Shown here one piece after another: positions 42,076-52,789 of a DNA stretch of 64,000 nucleotides. The DNA comes from Neocallimastix lanati (nom. inval.) (taxonomy: Eukaryota; Neocallimastigomycota; Neocallimastigomycetes; Neocallimastigales; Neocallimastigaceae). Where the stretch lies: assembly GCA_016946835.1 (NCBI GenBank), contig JACVTC010000080.1, positions 418,501 to 482,500 on the forward strand, given 5' to 3'. A program made the position numbers and the translations under genes. Every line of letters begins with the position of its first letter. Within the stretch, counting starts at the first letter, position 1. Below the pieces are notes generated by a model. That model was not told where the DNA came from. It was given only the letters and a program-made list of their open reading frames with translations, and made no database searches.

Positions 42076-43779
42076 TTAATATGAAGTACCAGCATTTATA
42101 ACAAATTTATTTTCAAGTTCTCTATCAATAATTTTTTTAATAATATCTTTTTCTTCCTCAGTAAATTCATTAATTGGGAAATCATCTTTAATGTTAGCAC
42201 AATGGAAAGTATCTGTCCATTCTACATTATCTAAATCTTCATAGAACCAACCTTCAAATCTTAAAAGTTGATTATCATATTTTGGATCATGTTTATCCTT
42301 AATAATATGATCATTCCAAAACATAATATTACCATCACGATCCGTATGACCAATGTGTCCACATAATTGCTTTTGATTTGGATCATCGATATCTTCACCA
42401 TAATTAATTTCACCAACATAAATAATTGGATGTGGAATAACTGAATATGGTTCTCTAGCCATATCAAATGCCATCCAATAAGTTTCTTTATCACCAAATA
42501 CATGTTGATAAACGACACGATCTCTAATCTTTCTTTCATTAAATTTACAAGTCTCTAAGATACCCAAAAATCTTTTACTCTTATTAATAACAACAGTGGA
42601 AGATTCCATTTCATGAGAAGAAAGTTCATTGTAGAAACGAGAATTCTTTGCATAATCACTTGGATCTACCATCCATTCATGAAGCCAAGCAGAACCTCCG
42701 TGTGGACCTGGATATAATGTTCTATCTTTAAAAAATAAAGCACCAGTTTTTTGATATTCTTCATCGTCAAACCATAGCGCTGGATCACGAATATATGTAG
42801 CATCAGCATCAATTAAAATAACTTCTTCAAAACGAGAAGCTAATATAGAGAATGGTTTAACAGCCCAACCTTGAATGAATATAATATCATTATCAAAAAA
42901 TTTTGTAACATCGGTACAAAAAACGTGATCATAACTTTCTAAATCTTTACGATGAGCTTCACTCAAATCAGATTCACCGACATAAAAAATTTCAATTGGA
43001 AGATTAGTTTTAATAATATTTCTTAAAGTATCAATGGTACTTTTTGCAAAACGATAATGGTAGGAACCAGTACAAATAACTATACCTCTACCTTTGAAAC
43101 TTCTTAATAAGCCGGATGGTGAAGAAAATTTAGAATAAAGCCATGGAAATAATTTTTTATGAAGAATAGATAATAATTTTTTATCACCAGTTAAACTTTC
43201 TGCATTCATAACAACATCATTTATATTTGTTGTAGCTGCAGTGTATGGTCCATCTCCATAAATTTTTCTCCAAAGATAAGTATGAAGCTCAGTACGATCC
43301 CTTAAATCAATAAAGTCACTATACTCTATATCCGTATTTAAATATCTGTGTGCAAAATTTTTCATTAAAATACTCATTTTTTCATTGTTTTCAGTATTTT
43401 CTTTAAGTTTTTCTTCCAAATGTTTAATTTTTTCATTTAAAAAAGCAATCTTGGATTCTTTTTCTTCAGCTTCTTCATCATATATTACTTCTTGATTATC
43501 ATCATCCTTATTTTGTTTATTCTTATTTTCATTAACTTTTGGTTCTGAATTTGCATATGGGCTGTCACCATAATCGTAATCATTAATGTCAATTTCATCT
43601 TCATTATTATTTAAATTCATATGTTGTCCCGCGTTTACATTAAGAGTATCATCCATTCTTTCTACAGTATTATTGCCATTATCATCAATATATGTAGATA
43701 CTACAATTAAAGTACCAAGCAATACAATAACCGTTACTATTAATGAAGCTATAACCTTTTTTTTTAAATATATCCTCAT
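42076..43779 (-). CDS. Type II membrane mannosyltransferase, GT71/MNN1 type
   Basis: A single exon encodes 567 aa. The short cytoplasmic N-terminus (MRIYLKKK) is followed by one membrane segment at about 9-29 (VIASLIVTVIVLLGTLIVV), an acidic Asn-rich stem, and a coiled-coil-like stretch at about 104-135. The luminal catalytic domain runs from about 225 on: GRGIVICTGSYHYRFA at 230-245, PIEIFYVGESDLS at 261-273, QGWAVKPFSILASRFEEVIL, and the metal-binding DxD motif DAD at 324-326 followed by RDPALWFDDEEY. This is the order and motif set of fungal alpha-1,3-mannosyltransferases of the MNN1 family, which extend N- or O-linked mannans in the Golgi using GDP-mannose. The exact linkage made here is inferred from the family only. 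The start is the first ATG, placed just before the anchor. Confidence 0.9.
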   Translation of the reverse strand: MRIYLKKKVIASLIVTVIVLLGTLIVVSTYIDDNGNNTVERMDDTLNVNAGQHMNLNNNEDEIDINDYDYGDSPYANSEPKVNENKNKQNKDDDNQEVIYDEEAEEKESKIAFLNEKIKHLEEKLKENTENNEKMSILMKNFAHRYLNTDIEYSDFIDLRDRTELHTYLWRKIYGDGPYTAATTNINDVVMNAESLTGDKKLLSILHKKLFPWLYSKFSSPSGLLRSFKGRGIVICTGSYHYRFAKSTIDTLRNIIKTNLPIEIFYVGESDLSEAHRKDLESYDHVFCTDVTKFFDNDIIFIQGWAVKPFSILASRFEEVILIDADATYIRDPALWFDDEEYQKTGALFFKDRTLYPGPHGGSAWLHEWMVDPSDYAKNSRFYNELSSHEMESSTVVINKSKRFLGILETCKFNERKIRDRVVYQHVFGDKETYWMAFDMAREPYSVIPHPIIYVGEINYGEDIDDPNQKQLCGHIGHTDRDGNIMFWNDHIIKDKHDPKYDNQLLRFEGWFYEDLDNVEWTDTFHCANIKDDFPINEFTEEEKDIIKKIIDRELENKFVINAGTSY

Positions 43780-44047
43780 TTTATTTTATTTTAATGAAGT
43801 TTTAATAAATATTTATATTAATAATTTAAAAAACTATTATCTTTCTTAACAAATATTTTTATTATATATTTAATATTTTATAAATTTAATTTTATATTTT
43901 CTTAAAAATATATATATATTTAAATACTATTTCTATTTCAAAATTTAGATATTTTATTTACTTTTTATTTTATTTTTTTCTGAAATTATTATATTTATTT
44001 AAACAAAAAGTATTTTCAATATTTCAAAAATATCCTTAATTAAAATT

Positions 44048-44051
44048 TCAA

Positions 44052-44127
<76 letters not shown>
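44048..44127. repeat. (ATT)n microsatellite
   Basis: About 26 ATT units upstream of the mannosyltransferase gene. Confidence 0.95.
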
Positions 44128-44129
<2 letters not shown>

Positions 44130-44780
44130 TTTTAAATAACAAATCTATTGCTACTTTAATTTCAAATTAATAATAACATGGAATTAAATAATTATCCCTT
44201 CTTATAAAGTTAGATTAAATAATTATGATTTTTGTTTTTATTTTGAATATACTTTTATTTGAGTCTATCTTGGATAATATACTAATATATAAATTTATCA
44301 AAAATATATATATTTATATTTTATCTTTACACTATAATTTATTTTTGTTGTAATTGTTTTTTTATTATGTATGTTTATAATTATTATTATTATAGTTATT
44401 GTTATTATTATTTATACTTTTTTCAAAATATATAAATATCATTTAATTTATCTTATATATAAATAAATATTTACAATAAAAGTAAAAATAAGATTACAAA
44501 TAAAAATAAAAATAATAAAATAAATATTTAATTTAAATCAAAAATTAGTTAACAATATTTATATATAAATTATTCTATATATAAATAGAACAAAGTATAT
44601 AAAAATTGTTTATATATTTCAACTAATTTAATATATATTCATATATATATTTTTTACTCTTTATTTTTCTTTTTAAAACATTAAAAAGAATTAAAGAATA
44701 ATTAGTATTTTTTTTTAAATATGTTTTTATATAGATATATAATATTATAATTTTAATAAAATTGAAAAAAAAAAAAAAAT

Positions 44781-44812
<32 letters not shown>

Positions 44813-45782
44813 TATATAATTAATAATATTAGTAAACTATAAATATAAACCTTAATTATTATAAAAATCAGGAATATTTAGTACTGAAAAATTTTTTTTA
44901 TAATAGATCAGTTAAAGTAATAATGTTATTGCATGATTTTTAGTATATATCTTTTGTTTTATATTTTATTATAATAAAAAATATCTTTTTAATAAATTTT
45001 GAAATAAAAAAAAAAAATGAAATTAAAAACATAAGATATAAGAAGTAGAAATTAAAATAAATTCGAAAAAAAAGTAAAAAATAGAAATAATGTAAAAATG
45101 GTAAATAAAAAAAAAAAAAATGAGCAAAATCAAATTTAATGTAAAAAGTTAACATATAATTATATAAACAATAATTGTATTTATTTTTTAATTTTGAAAA
45201 GATTTTTTTAATATTATATTATATAAATAATATAATTACTATTGAAAATATTTATCGTTTAAAATTATAAATTATAATTACTAATTATTATAAAACATTT
45301 TTCTTTAAATTTAAATCTTTTTTTTTTTCTAATTAGATTAAATTTCTCTTATTTTTTTTTTTTTTTTTTTTTTTTGAAATTGAATAAATTATTAATTAAT
45401 AATAATTATTGTTAAATGTACAACGTAAAAATAAAGTACCATTTAAAACACAAACACAATAAATAATAAAATTATAAACTATAATAAAATTTAATAATTA
45501 TAATAAAAAAAGCTTATATATTAATAAAAATATAAAACTAAAAGTAATAATAATTATTAAAATGATAAATATTTAATAATAATAATAATAATAATGAAAT
45601 TAAATAATGATAATAATAAAATAATAATTGTAATAATTATTTAAATATTAAATAAAAGATTTATTATAATTAATAATTATTTTTTGAATAATTAAAACCA
45701 ATATATAATAATTTGTTTTATAAATATATTTTTGATTCAAATATTTTTTTTTATTGTAGTATAGAAAAAGATTATTAATATT

Positions 45783-45900
45783 ATATATAATAAATGATAC
45801 TAAAACAAATTTAAATATATAATAATTTAAAATTTATACGATATATAATAAATGATACTAAAACAAATTTAAATATATAATAATTTAAAATTTATACGAT
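45783..45900. repeat. Tandem duplication, 58-bp unit
   Basis: Two exact or nearly exact copies contain ATAATAAATGATACTAAAAC and TAATTTAAAATTTATACGAT. Confidence 0.8.
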
Positions 45901-46199
45901 AATAGAAAAAACTAAGATTAAATTATCAATATTTGTACATATATATAAATTTTTTTATTATAAAAAAAAATTAATAGTATAATGAAAATTTTAATATAAA
46001 AAAAAGTTTAATAATTTTTAAAGTTCATACTTCTTAAAAATTAATGAACTTTTTATTTATTAAATATTATTTTGATATATATTGATTGATAATCAAATTA
46101 ATCGTCATATTCACTTCAAAATAGTTAACAACAAATAAATCTGAATTAAGAACATTATTAACCTAGCAATTATTGTTTGGATGTTAGTACTTTGAATTT

Positions 46200-46800
46200 C
46201 CAAACATATAAAGGTGAATACTCCGGGTGATATATTGAAAGTTTGAACCGAAATACTGTTGATTCTATCGATTAAGTTGTTAGAAACAACCTATATTAGT
46301 TTTAGAGAGTTCAAACTAGTTCTTCCTAAATCTACAACAACTATCACTCCAACTTCCCTTTCCACAATTATTGCTAGATCTACAGCTACTATCAATCCTG
46401 GACATAATGTATATTTGTTCTAACATGTATTTACTAATAAGTGCTTGTATGCATTATCTTATGTAAATGGTAAGATCACTGTCAAAATTTGTGATGAGAC
46501 TGTTTATTCCAAGTGGATGGTGCTATCATCACATATAGGTTACTTCTATTCAATGGCTTACCTTGATTACTACTTTCATATTGATGATGTAAACAATAAA
46601 TCTCTCCATTTAGCAATAGATATAAGATGATACATGATAACGATGGTTTCTTAGGATTGATTGGTTCCATTGAAAAGGGTATGAGTTTCTTAGGTGAGAA
46701 TGGTATGTTGTAACGAAGTCTTCAATTAGAAAAGTTATAACCATGGTCTAATAGTTAGTTTCCTTGACCATGACTATTGCTTCATGAGTTTGACTCACAC
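46200..46800 (+). pseudogene. Decayed secreted lectin-like protein, part 1
   Basis: This island of coding-like composition is broken by stops and frame changes. In one frame it has a Ser/Thr-rich linker (KSTTTITPTSLSTIIARSTA, about 46330-46395). From 46439 it has an open piece KCLYALSYVNGKITVKICDE then TVYSKWMVLSS, which has the C...C...W spacing of a ricin-type beta-trefoil (QxW) repeat. Another frame continues with HDNDGFLGLIGSIEKGMSFL. No start codon or signal peptide could be tied to it. It probably belongs with the dockerin-like remnant at 47281-47927, about 0.5 kb downstream on the same strand. Confidence 0.6.
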
Positions 46801-47198
46801 CTCAACCCATTTTGTAAAAAATATTTATTTTATTAATAACCTCTTTAATATTCTTTCCGTAAAAATTATAAAAAATAAATATATTCTTTTGGTTTGTAAA
46901 TTTAGCCAAAATGAATTTATAAATTCTTATTTTAGTAATAATTAACGACGTAAAGTCTCTTAAAATAGATTCTAATTGATGAATCTTATAGAAAAAAAAA
47001 AAAAAATAAAATAAAATAAAATAATTTCTAATATCTTTCGAAAAACCTCTATAATATTATTAATACATTTTAAAATTGGTTTTTTCCATAAAAGTATAAG
47101 TAGTACAAATTTCGTGATTGAAAATATTTTTCTTCTTGTTTTTTATTAATTAACTTATAAGTAATTTGAAATAATACATCGATTAATTAATTAATTAT

Positions 47199-47230
<32 letters not shown>

Positions 47231-47280
47231 TTTTTAATATATTAATAAAATCTATCTTTTAATAAAAAATATTCCTTTTT
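46801..47280. other. AT-rich gap inside the decayed locus
   Basis: Sequence between the two coding-like islands has poly(A) and poly(T) runs (46991-47025, 47214-47236) and no open frame. It could be old introns or an insertion of simple repeats. Confidence 0.5.
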
Positions 47281-47927
47281 CTCATTCTAGTGTGCCGACT
47301 TGTCGTGTCAACCCCTCCCATTACATATGTATAATAATGAAATAGAATTTAATTTAAATAATTGTGCTAAAAGTGATAATGAAGAATTCTATAACTAGAA
47401 TTATAATTCAACTTTAACTTCTGTCTGGTTTTTGGAAGCTCTAAGCTATCCATGTTGTTCTGGTCTAAATGTTATTGTTGCTACTTCTGATAGTGATGGT
47501 TAATGATTAATAGTGTGGTACACTTGGATTTGAAACAAATAATCCTACTCTTACTCCTACTGTTAAAACAAAAACTAACTATTTGTACAAGGCAAAGATG
47601 AATAAATATATACACACAAATAATATGATAATATCTTAGGTTCTCCAATTACATTAGCTGATTGTGAATACACTACTTATTCTCTTTGGGATATTTCATG
47701 ATGGTCATTTCAATTTAAAATTTAATGGAAATAATAAACATTGTCTAATGGTTGCCAATAGTGCATCCTTAGTTTTTGGTAAATGGGGAAACAATGGTAT
47801 CACTTTCTATCGAAATAGTAATTATATTATATCTTCATTATATGAAGATAAATGCATTACGTTAAATAATAATAATAGTTTAGTTATAATTGATTGTAAT
47901 GAGTCAAACTCGTTATTATTGAAATAG
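47281..47927 (+). pseudogene. Decayed dockerin and beta-trefoil lectin fragment
   Basis: An open piece ending at TAA 47501-47503 contains VWFLEALSYPCCSGLNVIVA then TSDSDG, which matches the start of a fungal dockerin (normally CW...LGYPCC...DDG.WG). The first Cys has become Val. The frame then shifts by one: the expected WCG end appears as CGT at 47514-47522, preceded by TAA TAG where the QW pair should be. A linker NNPTLTPTVKTKT follows. After another break, GSPITLADCEYTTYSLWDI and KHCLMVANSASLVFGKWGNN then DKCITLNNNNSLVIIDCNES resemble QxW beta-trefoil repeats, ending at a stop at 47925-47927. At least two frame changes and several stops make it a pseudogene. Confidence 0.7.
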
Positions 47928-48026
47928 AATATTTGATATTACTCAACTATTCTATTTCAATCTTTAGACAAATAAATAAATAAATAAATAAATATGTCAT
48001 GTTCAAAAAAATAAAATAAAAATAAA

Positions 48027-48057
<31 letters not shown>

Positions 48058-48069
48058 CAATTATGACAA

Positions 48070-48372
48070 ATGAAAATAATGAATAAAGATAATATATTTA
48101 ATAATAATACAGAAAATATAAACCCATTTAACTCTTTTGATTTTAATTATAACACCCCTAACAGTAATTCTAGTAATAATAGCTGTAGTAATAGAAATTG
48201 TCCACTATTATTAGAACTTGCTAATAATAATGTTGAAATGATCAAACTTTTTTTTTTTTATTTATTAATTTTTATTTTTATTATTATTTTTATTTTATTT
48301 TTTATTAATTTAATATATAATATGTATAAAACGATTAGATTATTGTTATCATTTTTTATGTATTATATTTAA
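48070..48372 (+). CDS. Possible small single-pass membrane protein
   Basis: A 100-codon frame has an Asn/Ser-rich hydrophilic half (about 1-58, with CSNRNCPLLLELANNNVEMI) and then one long hydrophobic segment (about 60-83, FFFYLLIFIFIIIFILFFI). Codon use in the first half is varied enough to look real; the second half is the kind of poly-T translation that arises by chance here. No family was recognised, and it could equally be a 3' remnant of the decayed dockerin locus just upstream. Confidence 0.35.
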   Translation: MKIMNKDNIFNNNTENINPFNSFDFNYNTPNSNSSNNSCSNRNCPLLLELANNNVEMIKLFFFYLLIFIFIIIFILFFINLIYNMYKTIRLLLSFFMYYI

Positions 48373-48399
48373 ATATTAAAAATGTTTTTATATATTATA

Positions 48400-48433
<34 letters not shown>

Positions 48434-48575
48434 CTTTTAAAATTTTCTATTTTCTAATATGCAATTTTTATTTATTTTATGTTTTTATAATTATTTTATT
48501 TTATTTTTTATTTTTAAATAAATTATTTATTATATGTATAAATTAATATTATTATCATTATTATTAAGTTACTGT

Positions 48576-51500
48576 TTATTGTGTTTTAGCTTTACTATTA
48601 ATTTCTTTAATCTTTTGTAAATGCTTTGTTATACCCTTAACCATGAGAATAATAGCAATAAATGCAATAATAGAAAATACTTGAATCAAGCATAGACTAA
48701 TACCACCAATCATATATCTTGGTGCGAAGACACTCCATAACATTAAATGTCTCTTATGAGAACCTGCAGAAATAACAGACATAACCTGTGGGAAACCATA
48801 GGCAATAGAATATTTTATGAAGGCTTTACATATAGACTTTACCATTGTTTTTTCATTTTCATTTGTAGTTTCTTGTTTCCAAAATACAAATAATGGAATA
48901 AAGAAGCAACTAAGTATTTCTCCTGAAAGAATATTTAAAACCATAATAAATCCACCTTTAATAAAATTAAGTTCTTTTTGACCGATAAATGCAAGTGACC
49001 AATCAATTGATTGAAGAGTAGACTGATGGCCAGTTCTAAAGAAGATATGAAAAGTAAGTAAAGATGTGGCGACAGCATAAATAAGTGGAACATTAAAAGA
49101 AGATGATTCATTACATGTAACTTCAATTAATTCCTCATGAGATAATCTCATATAATGACCATCACTTGTTTTTAAATTATACATAATCCTATTCTTTTTG
49201 TTACTGTCATTATCACTATTTTCATTCTTATTTTTATTTTTAGATTGGGAAGCTTCTTCTCCTTGATTTTCATTATTTTCATTATTTTCTTCTTCAATTT
49301 CTTTTAACAATTTTCTTTTTTCTTCTACCGGTTTCTTAATCCAAAAGGCCTCAGCATTTAGTAAAATTTTATTAGATTCCTTTTCCAATGAACTAATTTC
49401 TAATAAACAAATAAAGGCACAGAAACATAAGACAACTACTAGAGTACTGAAAGGTTTTGAAACAAGAATGATTGACATTGTAACAATTGAAATTAAAATT
49501 AAGTAGGAGCTACCTAAATGATTTTTAATGCCATAGAAATTTAACGTGTTTATATTTTTATCAGCTTTAGAAGGTTCAACTTTAGCTTCCAAAGTTACTG
49601 GGAACATTATCCAAATAGCCAATGAAAGAATTGGAATAACAATGTACCCATATCTAGCAAGATAATATTTAATTTCAGATAGGAATTTTAAATGAGGTGG
49701 AAGTAAATTTAAAGCTTCTAAGGTATCAATACCCCAGTAAAAAGCAGAAGATGCTAAACCACTTGGTACTAAATATCTAATAATTGGTTTAGCAATTTCA
49801 TAGTAGTTATCGTTTAAAATCTTTTTTAAAAAGTATGGGAAAAAGACTAAACTTCCAACAGCAATATAATAGTTAGGGAGAGAAGTTTTAATAGTGGTAT
49901 CACATTTTCCCTTCCTTTCATCTCTACATAATTCGAAATAAGATGTTATTCTAATAATGAGCATATAGATAATAGCGTATGTAATCATTTTGTTTCTAAT
50001 TTGACTAATTTGCTGTCTAAATGCTTTCCAAATGAAATAGATACCAATGGACTGTAAAACATATTGAACAATGGAATCTTCATAAATAATATAACTATCT
50101 GAGTTGACAAGGAATCCATGAATAGTAATAATTGCAATAGGAAGAAGTTCAAATTTCAATTTACAAATATATGGATAAACATTTTCGATAATTGATTTTC
50201 TACCATTTGGAACAAGAAGATAACTTAAAAGATAACCAATGCTTGCCCCAAAAGAAAAACCTCCTAAGAATACTTGATATGGTTCAAGTTTAAGAGTTAC
50301 ACCAAATAAGGTTTTAATTAACTTCTCGAAAACTCCGTAATACATTAATATAGCAGTAAAAGAACCAATACCAAATGGGAAATAATAATGATGTGTAGAA
50401 TTAAATTCAATGACATTATGATTACTTAATAAGTAAACAACTTGACATAATATACCAAGAATTAATATAAAAATACCAAATGTGAAAAGAGGTACATTGA
50501 ATTTAGCCCAAACTTTACGGAAACTAGTTAAAGCTTGTCTATTATAAGTAAAATAATCATAAATAATACCTCTTAATTCTTCAATATCGTCATCAAAAAT
50601 ACCATCTTTATGATTTTCAATAAAAGCTTTCAATTTATTTTCAAGGGATTGATATTTTTCTTTAGCAACTTTTCTTGTATTTTTATTATTAGCATAATAA
50701 GTTTCAATAAAACTTTGTAATTGATAAGTATTGATATGAAGAGCTTCCATTAAATTTTGTAATATGTTGGCTTCAATGTTTTTATTTTTACCGTATGGTG
50801 ATGGATACCAGAATAATTCTGGAATAATTGTACCAATATTTTCGAATGGAATTGGTAAGCCAAGTAATAATGCAAAAGTTGGAGCAAAATCAATTTGAGG
50901 AACAGTTCTATATATTTCATGTTCAGATTCTGTCTCAATTGGCTTTAAGCCTTTGATAAAGTTTTGGAGATAGCTTTTATCAGAATTTTTAATAGTAAGT
51001 TCTTTTTTACTATAAAAAAATAGACTGGCATTAAGTTCATTTTCAGTTTCACCTCCATGATCGCCTTCATCACTCATACCATGATCACCCATAATAATTA
51101 AAACAGTATCATCATCAAGTTCTTCAACAACATTTTCGATAATACCATTCATTTCTCTTAGTTTTAAGTCCATATGTTCATTATTTGGTTCATAACGATG
51201 ACCACAATGATCAACACCTAAAAAGTGAGCAAATAAAATATCCCAATCTTTTTCTTTTTGCTTTAAAGTAGGGAATAAGTGTTCTTTAATTTTATTATCA
51301 ACACTATATAAATCCCAAACATTTAAAGAATCACATGGAATACTAGTTTCATCTAAATATTCACCAAATAAGGACATCCAGGTATCATCACCCATAAACC
51401 TTATTTTTTTACCATTTGAAACAATCTTTTGAATAAGATTATCCTCAGTAATTGCTGAAGCAGCAAAATTCTTACCAGCATCAATAAACGTGGGTAATGT

Positions 51501-52028
51501 ACCAGTTGTCAAACCTTTAAGTCTTTGCATTGTTGTTGTTGGTGGATCTGATTTAAATTGGAATTCAAATGCATTATTTGGTTGTTCAGTTAATAATTTA
51601 TGAATAATTGTTAATTTATTTGAATAGTAAGGATTGATTTTATTCATATCATCTTCCCAATGAAGAAAATCATATCTTAAAGCATCAATAAGTAAAACAA
51701 CAGCTCTCTTAAAACGTCTCGGGTACCAACAAGTCTCCTCTATATTTGAGTTGGCTTCAACTATTTCTGGATTAATTTGATTTCCTGTATAATTGAATTG
51801 TTGATTCCAAAGATTTTCTTGTTTAATTAAACTACATTGATTACGATTTTCTAAAGCTCTACGAGATAAAAGAAAACCTTGTGAAAAAATTAATACACCA
51901 GAAAACATAACAAGAAATACAAATAGTTCAAGCCATATAATATTTCTATATGTTTTTCGCTTTATACTTTGTCCATATTCTGGAAATGAAGTCTTTATCA
52001 TTCGCGAATATTTTGTTTTAATATCCAT
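48576..52028 (-). CDS. GPI13: GPI ethanolamine-phosphate transferase 3 (Gpi13/PIG-O)
   Basis: A single exon encodes 1150 aa. One N-terminal membrane anchor lies at about 30-53. An ER-luminal alkaline-phosphatase-superfamily domain spans about 105-420, and some ten or more membrane helices fill about 510-1140. Metal-site residues visible are D115 in VVLLIDALRYDFL, the nucleophile Thr in DPPTTTMQRLKGLTTGTLPT (about 164-166), D214/D215 in MGDDTW, D273/H277 in HFLGVDHCGH, and D315/H316 with H324 in MGDHGMSDEGDHGG. This motif set and the length are those of PIG-O/Gpi13, which adds ethanolamine phosphate to the third mannose of the GPI precursor, the bridge that attaches the protein. An Asn/Glu/Lys-rich cytosolic-type loop at about 905-950 is low-complexity. 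PIG-N or PIG-G type are less likely given the DALRYDF and TTTMQRLKGLTTG wording. Confidence 0.93.
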   Translation of the reverse strand: MDIKTKYSRMIKTSFPEYGQSIKRKTYRNIIWLELFVFLVMFSGVLIFSQGFLLSRRALENRNQCSLIKQENLWNQQFNYTGNQINPEIVEANSNIEETCWYPRRFKRAVVLLIDALRYDFLHWEDDMNKINPYYSNKLTIIHKLLTEQPNNAFEFQFKSDPPTTTMQRLKGLTTGTLPTFIDAGKNFAASAITEDNLIQKIVSNGKKIRFMGDDTWMSLFGEYLDETSIPCDSLNVWDLYSVDNKIKEHLFPTLKQKEKDWDILFAHFLGVDHCGHRYEPNNEHMDLKLREMNGIIENVVEELDDDTVLIIMGDHGMSDEGDHGGETENELNASLFFYSKKELTIKNSDKSYLQNFIKGLKPIETESEHEIYRTVPQIDFAPTFALLLGLPIPFENIGTIIPELFWYPSPYGKNKNIEANILQNLMEALHINTYQLQSFIETYYANNKNTRKVAKEKYQSLENKLKAFIENHKDGIFDDDIEELRGIIYDYFTYNRQALTSFRKVWAKFNVPLFTFGIFILILGILCQVVYLLSNHNVIEFNSTHHYYFPFGIGSFTAILMYYGVFEKLIKTLFGVTLKLEPYQVFLGGFSFGASIGYLLSYLLVPNGRKSIIENVYPYICKLKFELLPIAIITIHGFLVNSDSYIIYEDSIVQYVLQSIGIYFIWKAFRQQISQIRNKMITYAIIYMLIIRITSYFELCRDERKGKCDTTIKTSLPNYYIAVGSLVFFPYFLKKILNDNYYEIAKPIIRYLVPSGLASSAFYWGIDTLEALNLLPPHLKFLSEIKYYLARYGYIVIPILSLAIWIMFPVTLEAKVEPSKADKNINTLNFYGIKNHLGSSYLILISIVTMSIILVSKPFSTLVVVLCFCAFICLLEISSLEKESNKILLNAEAFWIKKPVEEKRKLLKEIEEENNENNENQGEEASQSKNKNKNENSDNDSNKKNRIMYNLKTSDGHYMRLSHEELIEVTCNESSSFNVPLIYAVATSLLTFHIFFRTGHQSTLQSIDWSLAFIGQKELNFIKGGFIMVLNILSGEILSCFFIPLFVFWKQETTNENEKTMVKSICKAFIKYSIAYGFPQVMSVISAGSHKRHLMLWSVFAPRYMIGGISLCLIQVFSIIAFIAIILMVKGITKHLQKIKEINSKAKTQ

Positions 52029-52789
52029 TTTGATTATATTATTATTATTATTATTATTATTTTTACTATTTTTACTATTTTTATTATTTTTATTATTTTT
52101 ATTATTTTGTAAATTATAAATCCATCAAATACAAATATATAAAATATAAATAATCTACTCTATTTATATTAATTATTAAACATAAAAATAAAAATTTTAA
52201 AATGAAAAAAAAATAAAAATATAAATTAAATTATTTTATTTATTTATTTATTTTCAAGTTTACCTTTTATTTATTTATATTAATTTTTTTTTACAATAAA
52301 TACTTTTACACAATCTATTTCTATTTTCTTTTAAATATATTACTATTAATATTATAATATACAATTAATATAATTATTTATTTCTTTACTTTTTTTAAAA
52401 TTTTTAATTATTAGATAATTAGAAGTGTTTTTTTTTTTTTTTGTTTTTTTTTGTTTTTTTTTGTTTTTTTTTAATTTTTTTTTAAAGAAACAAAAAAAAA
52501 ATTTAATACAATTAATTATAATATTTATTATTATTAATATAATTATAAATTAATAATTAAATCTATTAAAAATTTAAATCTTTTATTTTTAATAGATTTG
52601 ATTATTAATCATACATTTTATAATAAAAAATAAAGATCATATTAATAATATATTGGTAATATATTATTAATTTATAAAGATTAATATTTATATATATATT
52701 TTGAATTTCTATATAAATGAGAAATGATAAACTTTTGTTAATACACAAGGATTAAATTTTTAAAATAGATTCCAAAAGTATAATGTATT
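52029..52789. other. Intergenic, no gene seen
   Basis: This is the upstream flank of the GPI13-type gene: ATT and TTTTTATTA repeats next to the start codon (52035-52105), TTTTTTTTG repeats at 52429-52470 and an inverted pair of AAATCTATTAAAAATTTAAA / TTTAATAGATTTGATT near 52560-52605. Confidence 0.5.

Larger units (their letters stand above)
43780..46199. other. Intergenic, no gene seen
   Basis: This holds a (TTA)n run (44048-44127), poly(A) runs (44764-44795), and two tandem copies of a 58-bp unit with AATGATACTAAAACAAATTT (about 45783-45900). A short hydrophobic minus-strand frame near 45.0 kb is attributed to base bias. Confidence 0.55.
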
